Source of the DNA: JANMEX01 sp043776635
GTDB taxonomy: Bacteria; Pseudomonadota; Alphaproteobacteria; Rhizobiales; Rhizobiaceae
Direction of reading: 5' to 3'
Assembly (NCBI GenBank): GCA_043776635.1
Contig: JAYVRA010000114.1
Location: 1-41,485 of the forward strand
Length of the DNA: 41,485 bases
Shown here piece after piece: positions 8,094 through 15,464 of this stretch (its first letter is position 1; the number at the start of each line of letters is the position of its first letter). A model generated the notes under the pieces. The model was not told the DNA's origin. It did no database searches and worked only from the letters and a program-made list of their open reading frames with translations. The position numbers and the translations under genes were made by a program.

Positions 8094-8105
8094 ACCGGAA
8101 CCGGT
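8094..8105. promoter_or_regulatory. Palindrome before the methyltransferase start
   Basis: ACCGG-AA-CCGGT, a perfect 5-bp dyad, lies five bases upstream of ATG 8111. Position and symmetry would suit an operator for methyltransferase autoregulation or an occluding structure at the start codon. No protein can be assigned to it. Confidence 0.35.
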
Positions 8106-8110
8106 CAGGT

Positions 8111-9726
8111 ATGATTAGCAATAAACTCTACTATGGCGATAATCTTGGCGTGCTGCGCGAGCATGTGCCTTCCGAAAGCGTGGACTTGGTTTATCTCGAC
8201 CCGCCGTTCAATTCCAACGCCACCTATAATGTGCTGTTCAAAGCACCGGACGGGGTGCAAAGCCAAGCCCAAATCGAGGCGTTTGACGACACATGGCATT
8301 GGACCGAAAGCGCCGAAAACGCCTACTGGAAAGTGCTGCACGGGCAAAACACCGATGCCGCGCGGATGCTGGAAGCCATGCGCGGTTTCTTAGGCGAAAA
8401 CGACATGATGGCCATCCGCCATGATGGCCATCCGCCTCATCGAATTGCACCGCGTGTTAAAGCCGACAGGCAGCCTCTATTTGCACTGCGACCCGACCGC
8501 CAGCCATTATCTGAAGCTGTTGCTGGATGCGATTTTTGGGGCGGGAAATTTCAGAAATGACATAATTTGGAAGCGTGTGAGCACGGTTAAAGGAAATTTT
8601 GGCCAAGGACTTAAGGCATTTGGCCGAAACACAGACAACATTCTCTTTTACACAAAAAGTAGTGACTTCTTTTTTTCGCAAACATTTTCGGAGTATAAGA
8701 CAGCTTACATAGACGGTCACTACAAGTATGAAGAGCTGGATGGTCGCCGGTATCGCTTGATAAGCATGATTGGACCTGGAGGTGCTGGTAAAGGAAACCC
8801 ATACTATGACGTTATGGGAGTTGGCCGCTATTGGCGTTACTCGCGTGAAAAAATGCAGAAGTTGATCGAAGAAGGTATGGTTGTACAAACAAAAGAAGGC
8901 AACGTGCCGCAACGAAAGCAATACCTTGATCTCGGTCTCGGGTCAGCCAATCAAAGCCTGTGGGACAATATTGAATCATTAACTGCCGCCTCGTCTGAAC
9001 GCCTCGGCTACCCCACCCAAAAACCCGTCGCCCTGTTGGAGCGCATCATCTCCGCTTCCTCCAATCCCGGCGGTGTGGTGCTGGACCCGTTTTACGGCTG
9101 CGGCACCACGGTTCATGCCGCACAAAAGCTGGGGGCGGCAGTGGATTGGCATTGATGTGACGCATCTTGCCATTTCGCTGATTGAGCGCCGCCTGCGCGA
9201 TGCGTTCGGCACGGATGCGGATTTCGTCACCATCGGCGTGCCCGAAGTCATTGAAGCCGCGCGGGATTTGGCAGCGCGCGACAAGCACGAATTTGAAAAA
9301 TGGGCCATCACGCTCATCCCCGATGCCCAGCCGTTTCGCGGCGGCAAGAAGGGCGCGGATACAGGAATCGATGGCATCGTTTACCTGCGCACCGGCAAAA
9401 CCCAGACCGACAAAGCCATCATCGAGGTTAAAGGCGGCGGCGTTTCCGTCGATCAAATCCACAAACTCAAAAGCGTCATCGAGCGCGAGAAAGCGCTTGT
9501 CGGCCTGTTCGTCACCCTGCTGCCCCCCACCAAGCCCATGGTCGCCGAAGCCGCCGCTGCGGGCTTCGTAGAAACCGACCACGGCCGCATCCCGCGCATC
9601 CAAATCCTCACCATCGAAGGCATTTTGAATTTCCGCGAAGTCCCGCGCCTGCCGGTCATTGACACAACAGCGTTTAAAAAAGCGCCTAAGGAAAAGGCCC
9701 AAGGGCAAGGCAATTTGGGGCTGTAA
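8111..9726 (+). pseudogene. DNA methyltransferase fused to PD-(D/E)XK nuclease, frameshifted twice
   Basis: Read through two frame breaks, this is a roughly 530-aa self-contained modification-restriction protein. The N-terminus has motif IV, VDLVYLDPPFNSN, typical of a beta-class amino-methyltransferase. The middle (about 8560-8990) is the target-recognition part. Motif I, DPFYGCGTT, follows, then QWIGIDVTHLAISLIERRL. The C-terminal domain has GADTGIDG and AIIEVKGG, the Asp and Glu-x-Lys of a PD-(D/E)XK nuclease, then SVIEREKALVGLFVTL. Break one is a perfect 16-bp tandem duplication at 8405-8420/8421-8436; removing one copy restores the frame. Break two is an extra G in the GGGGG at 9131-9135. 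As read, it yields a 149-aa N-terminal piece (stop at 8560), so it is inactive unless the duplication is reversible. Confidence 0.88.
8405..8436 (+). repeat. Perfect 16-bp tandem duplication inside the methyltransferase
   Basis: ATGATGGCCATCCGCC occurs twice in direct abutment. Sixteen is not a multiple of three, so it shifts the reading frame from GENDMMAIRLIELHRVLKP into unrelated sequence. It could arise by slippage and revert by loss of one unit. Confidence 0.95.
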
Positions 9727-9728
9727 AC

Positions 9729-10205
9729 CTACCGCCCCGCTCCTGCCTCAATGCCCTGCCCCGTCCTGTCCACCACTTCGCGCAGCGCAAAACTCGAATT
9801 AATCTTCGTGACATGCGGCATGGCGGAAAGCCATGTTTTGTGGATGCGTTCATAGTCGGCAAGATCGCGGGCAGCGACGCGCACCAGGTAGTCATATTCG
9901 CCGGACATTAGATAGCAGACCAGCACATTGGGGCATCGCTTTACGGCAGCTTCAAACTCGGCAAGGGTTTTTTCTGATTGCCCGGAAAGACTCATGTGAA
10001 CAATCACAGTGACGCTATGACCCAGCGCGGCGTTGGAAATCTGCGCGTGGTAGCCGTTGATGACACCGGACTTTTCCAAAATATCCAAGCGACGCGAACA
10101 AGCGGATTGCGAGAGGCCGACGGCTTCTGCCAACGCTGCATTAGACATGCGCCCGTCTTTTTGCAGACTTTTCAAAATCGAGAAATCTAATGCATCTAAT
10201 TCCAT
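9729..10205 (-). CDS. Lrp/AsnC-family transcriptional regulator (probable AldR-type)
   Basis: A 158-aa Lrp/AsnC regulator. The N-terminal HTH reads LDALDFSILKSLQKDGRMSN then LAEAVGLSQSACSRRLDILE. The C-terminal RAM/effector domain includes VTVIVHMSLS and the LMSGEYDYLVRV sensor loop. ATG 10205 gives standard length; the longer opening to 10334 runs into the divergent promoter and is not credible. It is divergent from alanine dehydrogenase, the classic arrangement of an amino-acid-responsive activator or repressor beside its target, so I infer that it controls ald. It converges with the broken methyltransferase with two bases between stops. Confidence 0.93.
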   Translation of the reverse strand: MELDALDFSILKSLQKDGRMSNAALAEAVGLSQSACSRRLDILEKSGVINGYHAQISNAALGHSVTVIVHMSLSGQSEKTLAEFEAAVKRCPNVLVCYLMSGEYDYLVRVAARDLADYERIHKTWLSAMPHVTKINSSFALREVVDRTGQGIEAGAGR

Positions 10206-10227
10206 TAACCGTGCTTTCTTCGACTTA

Positions 10228-10249
10228 TATTCATATTGACGCAAGAATA
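10228..10249. promoter_or_regulatory. Candidate Lrp-type dyad in the ald intergenic region
   Basis: TATTC (10228-10232) and GAATA (10245-10249) form an inverted repeat with 12 bases between, inside the 147-base space separating the Lrp-type gene from ald. AT-rich dyads of this kind suit Lrp/AsnC dimers. The assignment rests on position alone. Confidence 0.35.
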
Positions 10250-10352
10250 CGCGAAAAATGACTGCGATGCCAGCCCACTTTGCAAGGACATGCGAACAGG
10301 GTTTGTGTACGCTCAACTTTAAGAAATGCATCACAAAACGGAGTTAAAAATA

Positions 10353-11471
10353 ATGCGCGTCGGTTGCCCTAAGGAAATCAAAAATCACGAATATCGCGTT
10401 GGCCTGACACCGGGCGCCGTGCGCGAATATGTGGCGCATGGTCATGAAATTTTGGTGGAAACAGGCGCAGGCCTCGGTATTGGCGCAGACGATCATGCCT
10501 ATCAGGCCGCAGGGGCGAAAATCGCGAAGACTGCGGCAGATGTATTTGCCAAGTCCGATATGATTGTGAAAGTAAAAGAACCGCAGCCAGCTGAATGGGC
10601 GCAACTGCGCGACGGCCAAATCCTCTACACATATTTGCATCTGGCTCCAGATCCGGAACAGACCATGGGCCTTTTGAAATCCGGCGTAACGGCCATCGCT
10701 TATGAGACAGTGACAGACGAGCGCGGCGGCCTGCCATTGCTCGCGCCCATGTCGGAAGTTGCGGGTCGTCTGTCCATTCAAGCGGCTGCTTTCTCGCTGC
10801 AAAAGGCAAATGGCGGGCGTGGCATATTGCTTGGCGGCGTTCCAGGCGTTTTGCCTGCGAAAGTCGTAGTTCTTGGCGGCGGTGTTGTTGGTCTTCATGC
10901 CGCTAAAATGGCCGTTGGCCTCGGCGCGGACGTGACCATTTTGGACCGGTCTATCCCTCGCCTCCGCCAACTTGACGATCTGTTTAATGGCCGCGTGCAC
11001 ACGCGTTACTCCACTATTGATGCGCTGGAAGAAGAAATTTTTTCGGCCGATGCCGTTATCGGCGCGGTGCTTATTCCCGGTGCCGCCGCTCCCAAGCTCG
11101 TGACCCGCGAGATGCTGGGCGGCATGAAAAAGGGCGCGGTAATCGTTGACGTTGCGATTGACCAAGGCGGCTGCTTTGAAACATCACACGCCACGACGCA
11201 TGCCGAGCCAACTTTTGAAGTCGAAGGCATCATCCATTATTGCGTGGCAAATATGCCGGGCGCAGTGCCCATAACATCTGCTCACGCGCTGAACAATGCA
11301 ACGCTGCATTATGGCTTGCAGCTGGCAGACAAGGGTCTGCGAGCGCTGGTGGATGACCATCATTTGCGCAACGGTCTCAATGTCCATCAGGGCAAGATTA
11401 CCAACCGCGCCGTTGCCGATGCACTTGGCATGGAACTGGCTGAAGCAAAGGCTATTCTCAAAGTCGCGTAA
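10353..11471 (+). CDS. ald: Alanine dehydrogenase
   Basis: A 372-aa NAD-dependent L-alanine dehydrogenase, interconverting alanine and pyruvate plus ammonia. The N-terminus MRVGCPKEIKNHEYRVGLTP is diagnostic. The substrate-binding Lys lies in IVKVKEPQ and the catalytic His in YTYLHLAPD. The NAD fold reads VVVLGGGVVGLHAAKMAVGL with ILDRS at the second strand. The C-terminus carries the PGAVPITSAHALNNATL segment of the family. ATG 10353 follows GGAG by eight bases. A strong terminator follows 25 bases after the stop, so it is a one-gene unit. Confidence 0.97.
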   Translation: MRVGCPKEIKNHEYRVGLTPGAVREYVAHGHEILVETGAGLGIGADDHAYQAAGAKIAKTAADVFAKSDMIVKVKEPQPAEWAQLRDGQILYTYLHLAPDPEQTMGLLKSGVTAIAYETVTDERGGLPLLAPMSEVAGRLSIQAAAFSLQKANGGRGILLGGVPGVLPAKVVVLGGGVVGLHAAKMAVGLGADVTILDRSIPRLRQLDDLFNGRVHTRYSTIDALEEEIFSADAVIGAVLIPGAAAPKLVTREMLGGMKKGAVIVDVAIDQGGCFETSHATTHAEPTFEVEGIIHYCVANMPGAVPITSAHALNNATLHYGLQLADKGLRALVDDHHLRNGLNVHQGKITNRAVADALGMELAEAKAILKVA

Positions 11472-11495
11472 CCCCCCCTCCTGATGCGACCCAAG

Positions 11496-11524
11496 ACGGC
11501 TGGAAGAAATTTCCAGCCGTTTTT
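11496..11524 (+). terminator. Intrinsic terminator of ald
   Basis: A perfect 10-bp stem, ACGGCTGGAA (11496-11505) with TTCCAGCCGT (11511-11520), a five-base loop, then TTTTG. It is the strongest terminator in the window. Confidence 0.93.
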
Positions 11525-11584
11525 GTCTGTTGTCCGTGACAAGCCTGTGCGACGCGCTATAAAGGACATTCACTCATCGCAAAT

Positions 11585-12583
11585 ATGGACTCCTTACCTA
11601 TGAAAACTAGAGAATTCGGCCGCCTTGGTGTTGCAGTCAGTGAAATTGGTTTTGGCGCATGGGCCATCGGTGGCACATGGGGCAAGGTGGATGATGGCGA
11701 AAGCAAAGCTGCGCTGCATGCCGCGCTGGATGGCGGCGTCACATTCATTGATACCGCCGATGTTTACGGCGACGGCCATTCCGAACGGTTGATAGCAGAC
11801 GTCATAAAAGAGCGCGGCGGCGCTCGTCCCTTTATTGCCACCAAAGCCGGACGGCGGCTGCCCAGTCAAGCGCCCGCTGGCTATACCCTGGAAAATCTCA
11901 CCGGCTTTATTGATCGCAGTTTAAAAAATCTCGACACAGATGTGCTTGATCTGGTGCAGTTGCACTGTCCTTCAACAGACGTCTATTATCGCGCCGATAT
12001 TTTCGGCCACATGGACCATCTAGTCAGCATTGGCAAAATCAAAAACTATGGCGTCAGCGTCGAGCGCGTAGAGGAAGCCTTAAAAGCGATCGGGTATCCC
12101 AACGTTGTGAGTGTGCAGATCATCTTTAATCCGTTCCGCCAGCGGCCCGCTGATTTGTTTTTCGCCCAAGCAAAAGCGAGGAAAATCGCCGTGATCGCCC
12201 GCGTGCCGCTGGCCAGCGGGCTGCTTTCGGGCAAGTTCACTCCCGGGACCAAGTTTGAAAGCGACGATCACCGCCAGTTTAACCGCAACGGCGAGGCCTT
12301 TGATGTAGGCGAAACCTTCGGCGGCGTGCCTTATGACGTAGGCCTCGCTGCCGTCGAGCGCCTGCGCCCACTGGTCGGCAACAGCACAATGGCAATCATG
12401 GCGCTGCGCTGGATTTTAGCGTTTGAGGCAATCACAGTCGTCATTCCGGGCGCAAAAAATGTCACCCAAGCCAACGCCAACGCCGCCGCGTCGGGCCTTG
12501 CCGCGCTACCTGCCGGTGTAAGAGACGGCATTGATGCGGTCTATAATGACATGATTAAGCCGCATGTTCACCAGCGTTGGTAG
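11585..12583 (+). CDS. Aldo/keto reductase
   Basis: A 332-aa AKR-family NADPH-dependent oxidoreductase with a TIM-barrel fold. The tetrad is in place: Asp in FIDTADVYG, Tyr in the same motif, Lys in FIATKAGRR and His in LVQLHCPS. The C-terminal cofactor segment VVIPGAKNVTQANANA is typical. The start could be ATG 11585 or ATG 11600 (MKTREFGRLG); neither has a strong ribosome site, so I kept the longer one. The substrate is unknown. It is single, between two oppositely arranged units. Confidence 0.92.
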   Translation: MDSLPMKTREFGRLGVAVSEIGFGAWAIGGTWGKVDDGESKAALHAALDGGVTFIDTADVYGDGHSERLIADVIKERGGARPFIATKAGRRLPSQAPAGYTLENLTGFIDRSLKNLDTDVLDLVQLHCPSTDVYYRADIFGHMDHLVSIGKIKNYGVSVERVEEALKAIGYPNVVSVQIIFNPFRQRPADLFFAQAKARKIAVIARVPLASGLLSGKFTPGTKFESDDHRQFNRNGEAFDVGETFGGVPYDVGLAAVERLRPLVGNSTMAIMALRWILAFEAITVVIPGAKNVTQANANAAASGLAALPAGVRDGIDAVYNDMIKPHVHQRW

Positions 12584-12589
12584 GTAAAA

Positions 12590-12844
12590 TTACGCCGCCC
12601 GCGCCGTGCCCAAAATATGCTTCCATAATGTGCCGCGAAAGAACTTGTTACCAACCACAAAATACGCCGCAATGAGCGCAAACAACGCCAGCGCCGGAGC
12701 GCCCGAAAGGCTAAACCCGCCCTCGGTAGTGCCGCCGGTAAACTTGGCAATGATGATGCCGCCAATGGCAAACACCATAATAAAATCCAATATCGCCGCA
12801 AGCACAACGCGCCATGTGGCGGGCCGGTCTGTTTGAGTGTCCAT
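12590..12844 (-). CDS. Small RDD-like membrane protein
   Basis: An 84-aa protein with two to three hydrophobic segments (VVLAAILDFIMVFAIGGIII, then ALALFALIAAYFVVGNKFF) and a terminal GTLWKHILGT. The WRVVLAAILDF start and the GTLWKxILG end resemble a compact RDD domain. AGGGGA lies seven bases before ATG 12844, a good ribosome site. Function unknown. It converges with the aldo/keto reductase, with six bases between stops. Confidence 0.75.
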   Translation of the reverse strand: MDTQTDRPATWRVVLAAILDFIMVFAIGGIIIAKFTGGTTEGGFSLSGAPALALFALIAAYFVVGNKFFRGTLWKHILGTARAA

Positions 12845-13187
12845 GTGTGTGTCCCCTGTTATGTGATAAGAATGCGATGGAAAAAAGGATACGTCAAATT
12901 ATGGGGCGCTAATGCAAGTCAGCGCAAAACGAGAAATGGCAAGAAAAATCGAACACCTATCTCCCCCCATGCTGGGGAGAATGGAATTTCTTAGGCTTCG
13001 TGATTACTAAGTCTTAGAAATTCCAAGAAAGGGGATTGCTTTGGTTCGACCGGATGACCGCCTAGACCGAAGATGGAGAACTGCTTCGCTTCGACCGGAT
13101 GGTCTCCCACCAAGAAGATCTAAGACTAAGTAAGAACCAAGCCAAAGATTTTCTATACTCTCCCGCAACGGAAAGAGCTACCGCCTC
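12845..13187. other. Structured gene-free stretch downstream of recJ
   Basis: No gene is visible. The stretch is rich in symmetry: TCTCCCC/GGGGAGA (12960-12966 with 12974-12980); GGAATTTCT/AGAAATTCC (12983-12991 with 13016-13024); a direct repeat TTCGACCGGATG at about 13045 and 13090; and a degenerate inverted match between ACTAAGTCTTAG (about 13006) and TCTAAGACTAAGT (about 13119). It may be a compound extragenic repeat or the recJ 3' region. The RDD gene promoter must also lie here. Confidence 0.6.
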
Positions 13188-14972
13188 TCAAAAGCGACTA
13201 ACCAAACTCGCATCCACCACCCTCATTTGCACCGTCTTTCGTCCATTAAAATGGTTCACCGAAAGCGTACCTGCAACGTGAATATTATTCCCCACTTGGC
13301 TGTGCAAAAAGTCGCCTAGCGGGGTGCCTTCTGCCCTGAACGCTATGGCCTGGATGGAGCTCTTATCCAGCGCGGTGAGTGTCATCGACACATGGCCTTT
13401 GCCCACCACGCGGGCATGAGCGAGGCGGTGGCTGGGCAGCACCAGCATCGGCGCGGGGTTGCCGGAGCCGTAGGGTCCGGCGCTTTCCATTTGCTCAATG
13501 AGGTTTAGCGTGGCAGCGCCTGCCGAAAGTGCGCCGTCGATTTCGAGCTCGGCGTTGGCATGAAGCGCTTCCACGGTGGCGCTGGTTTGGCTTTCCAGGA
13601 AGGCGCGAAAATCGCCCAGCCGCGCTTTTTCAATCGTGATGCCGGCCGCCATGGCGTGGCCGCCACCCTTCACCACGATGCCCGCGCTCACCGCCTCGCG
13701 CACCAGCCTGCCCAAATCCACGCCCTGTATCGAGCGACCGGAACCTGTGCCGACGCCGTTGGGATTAAACGCGATGGCAAAGGCCGGACGGCGGGCTTTT
13801 TCCTTTAATCGCGCCGCTATCAGCCCGACAATGCCGGGATGCCATTTCTCATTTGCCGCCACAATCACCGGCGGACCGCCGCCGCCCGCCAGATCAAAAC
13901 CCATCGCAGTTTCGGCCTCTGCCAGCATCACCTGCTCCATGGCCTGACGCTCGCCATTGAGCATATCCAGCTTTTCAGCGATGGTTTGCGCCTCGGTCTC
14001 ATCAGTCAGCGTCAGCAGCTTTGCACCGAGTGCCGCATCGCCAATCCGCCCGCCCGCATTAATGCGGGGCCCGAGCATAAAGCCGAAATGATAAATGTTT
14101 AAGGGCTCGCCAAGGCGCGCAACGCGGGCGAGCGCCCCAATGCCCGCATTGCCAAATTTCCGCGCCACTACCAGCCCTTTGACCACAAAGGCGCGGTTCA
14201 GCCCCGTCAGCGGCACCACATCGCACACCGTAGCCAGCGCAACCAAATCCAGCCAGTTCAGTAAATCCGGCATCGGCTTGGCGGAGTTGCCGCGCAGTAA
14301 GCGCGTTACTTCCACCAGCACCATAAACACCACGCCAGCGGCGCACAGATTGCCAAGGCCGGACAAATCATCCTCGCGGTTGGGGTTCGCCACCGCCGTG
14401 CCATCCGGCAGTGCGCCGCCCACTTGGTGATGGTCAATCACCACCACATCCGCGCCCGCCGCCCTGCCTGCCGCAATCGCCACCGCGCTGTTGGTGCCGC
14501 AATCCACCGTGATAATCAGCTTCGCGCCCCGCGCCGCCAGCTCTTCCATCGCGTTGGGGTTCGGGCCATAGCCCTCAAAAATCCGGTCCGGAATGTAAAT
14601 CTCATGCGGCACATCAAAGTGCGACAGCAGCTTGGAAACCAGCGCGGAGGAGCACGCGCCGTCCACATCATAATCACCAAAAATCGCCACCGGCTGGCGC
14701 TTCTCAATCGCCAGCACAATTCTGGCCGCCACGCTTGAAAGCTCCGTAATCCCGCGCGGATCCGGCATCAGGTTTTTGATTGCGGGGTTCAGATAGTCCA
14801 GCGCCGCATCTTCGGTGATACCCCGCCCGGCAAGAATCCGCGCCACCAAATCCGGCACGTTATGCTTCTGGCTCATAGCCAGCGCCGCATTGGCCGAGCG
14901 CAAATCCAACCGCTCCACCCAGCGGTGCGCCGTGACAGACTGGCTGATATCGAGGAAGATTTTGCGTTGCAC
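13188..14972 (-). CDS. recJ: Single-stranded-DNA-specific exonuclease RecJ
   Basis: A 594-aa RecJ, the 5'-3' ssDNA exonuclease of recombination and mismatch repair. DHH-family motifs are clear: AIFGDYDVDGACSSAL (motif I), IITVDCGTNS (II), VVVIDHHQVGG (III) and the NPN element. The DHHA1 part has HPGIVGLIAARLKEK and VKGGGHAMAAGIT, and the C-terminal OB-fold ends the protein. The start is GTG 14972; upstream in this frame a stop comes before any ATG. In many Hyphomicrobiales hom, glpX and recJ are neighbours. Here an oppositely oriented AT-richer block lies between recJ and hom and no glpX is present. Confidence 0.96.
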   Translation of the reverse strand: MQRKIFLDISQSVTAHRWVERLDLRSANAALAMSQKHNVPDLVARILAGRGITEDAALDYLNPAIKNLMPDPRGITELSSVAARIVLAIEKRQPVAIFGDYDVDGACSSALVSKLLSHFDVPHEIYIPDRIFEGYGPNPNAMEELAARGAKLIITVDCGTNSAVAIAAGRAAGADVVVIDHHQVGGALPDGTAVANPNREDDLSGLGNLCAAGVVFMVLVEVTRLLRGNSAKPMPDLLNWLDLVALATVCDVVPLTGLNRAFVVKGLVVARKFGNAGIGALARVARLGEPLNIYHFGFMLGPRINAGGRIGDAALGAKLLTLTDETEAQTIAEKLDMLNGERQAMEQVMLAEAETAMGFDLAGGGGPPVIVAANEKWHPGIVGLIAARLKEKARRPAFAIAFNPNGVGTGSGRSIQGVDLGRLVREAVSAGIVVKGGGHAMAAGITIEKARLGDFRAFLESQTSATVEALHANAELEIDGALSAGAATLNLIEQMESAGPYGSGNPAPMLVLPSHRLAHARVVGKGHVSMTLTALDKSSIQAIAFRAEGTPLGDFLHSQVGNNIHVAGTLSVNHFNGRKTVQMRVVDASLVSRF

Positions 14973-15048
14973 GGCGGCGATCTCAAGGTTTGAGAGTTAG
15001 CCATAAATCATGTGAGGAGCGACGTCACGGAAAAAGGACGTTGGTGAC

Positions 15049-15088
15049 AATTCGGTGACGCAACGAAAATCACAGCAGCGCAAATGTT
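15049..15088 (+). repeat. Dispersed 40-bp repeat, copy A
   Basis: Matches 39724-39763 at about 32 of 40 positions in the same orientation, starting with the identical AATTCGGTGACGC. Both copies lie in gene-free strips beside suspected mobile or transferred DNA. The element type is unknown. Confidence 0.5.
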
Positions 15089-15220
15089 TTGGTATTCAAA
15101 CACTATTAAATATTTGCAGTGTCTTCGAAATTGCTGGAATGATTTTGGCAAGCAAGCCGACAAAATCCCTTCACCTAAACCACTTTGACAAGTAACCAAC
15201 ATAATGCGACAAAATATAAG

Positions 15221-15249
15221 TTAACTTCTGATTGAATAAATATTATAAT
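15221..15249 (+). promoter_or_regulatory. Candidate sigma-70 promoter for the caspase block
   Basis: TTAACT (15221-15226), a 17-base spacer and TATAAT (15244-15249) place a start near 15256, about 35 bases before ATG 15291. The surroundings are strongly AT-rich, unlike the neighbouring recJ. Confidence 0.55.
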
Positions 15250-15290
15250 TTTGGTCATATTTTTTGAGTGGGTGAAAAGGGGAGGCAAAC

Positions 15291-15464
15291 ATGACTCAGA
15301 TAACAAGATGGGCATCTTCGAGGGGCAATGCGGTGGGATTGACGAAAAAACATTCAGTCAGAATTACTTCGGTTGCTTTAGTGATGCATTTTATACGCTT
15401 TCATTGCCGCATTTTTGCGTTTGAATTCATATTCTGGCCTACGACAGGTCGCATGAGATCATGA
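15291..15464 (+). CDS. 57-aa ORF translationally coupled to the caspase-like gene
   Basis: An ORF of 57 codons starting MTQITRWASS and ending FWPTTGRMRS, with an aromatic hydrophobic stretch (VALVMHFIRF and FAFEFIFWP) between basic ends. AAGGGGAGG lies five to six bases before ATG 15291, one of the best ribosome sites in the window. Its TGA overlaps the ATG of the caspase-like gene (ATGA at 15461-15464), so ribosomes finishing here can restart on the next gene. It could be a leader peptide controlling the next gene, a small membrane protein, or merely a translated leader. I know no family. Confidence 0.5.
   Translation: MTQITRWASSRGNAVGLTKKHSVRITSVALVMHFIRFHCRIFAFEFIFWPTTGRMRS

Noticed and set aside
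13560..14738. Plus-strand open frames opposite recJ
   Set aside because: They are antisense shadows of a full-length RecJ with all motifs; none has family features or a ribosome site.
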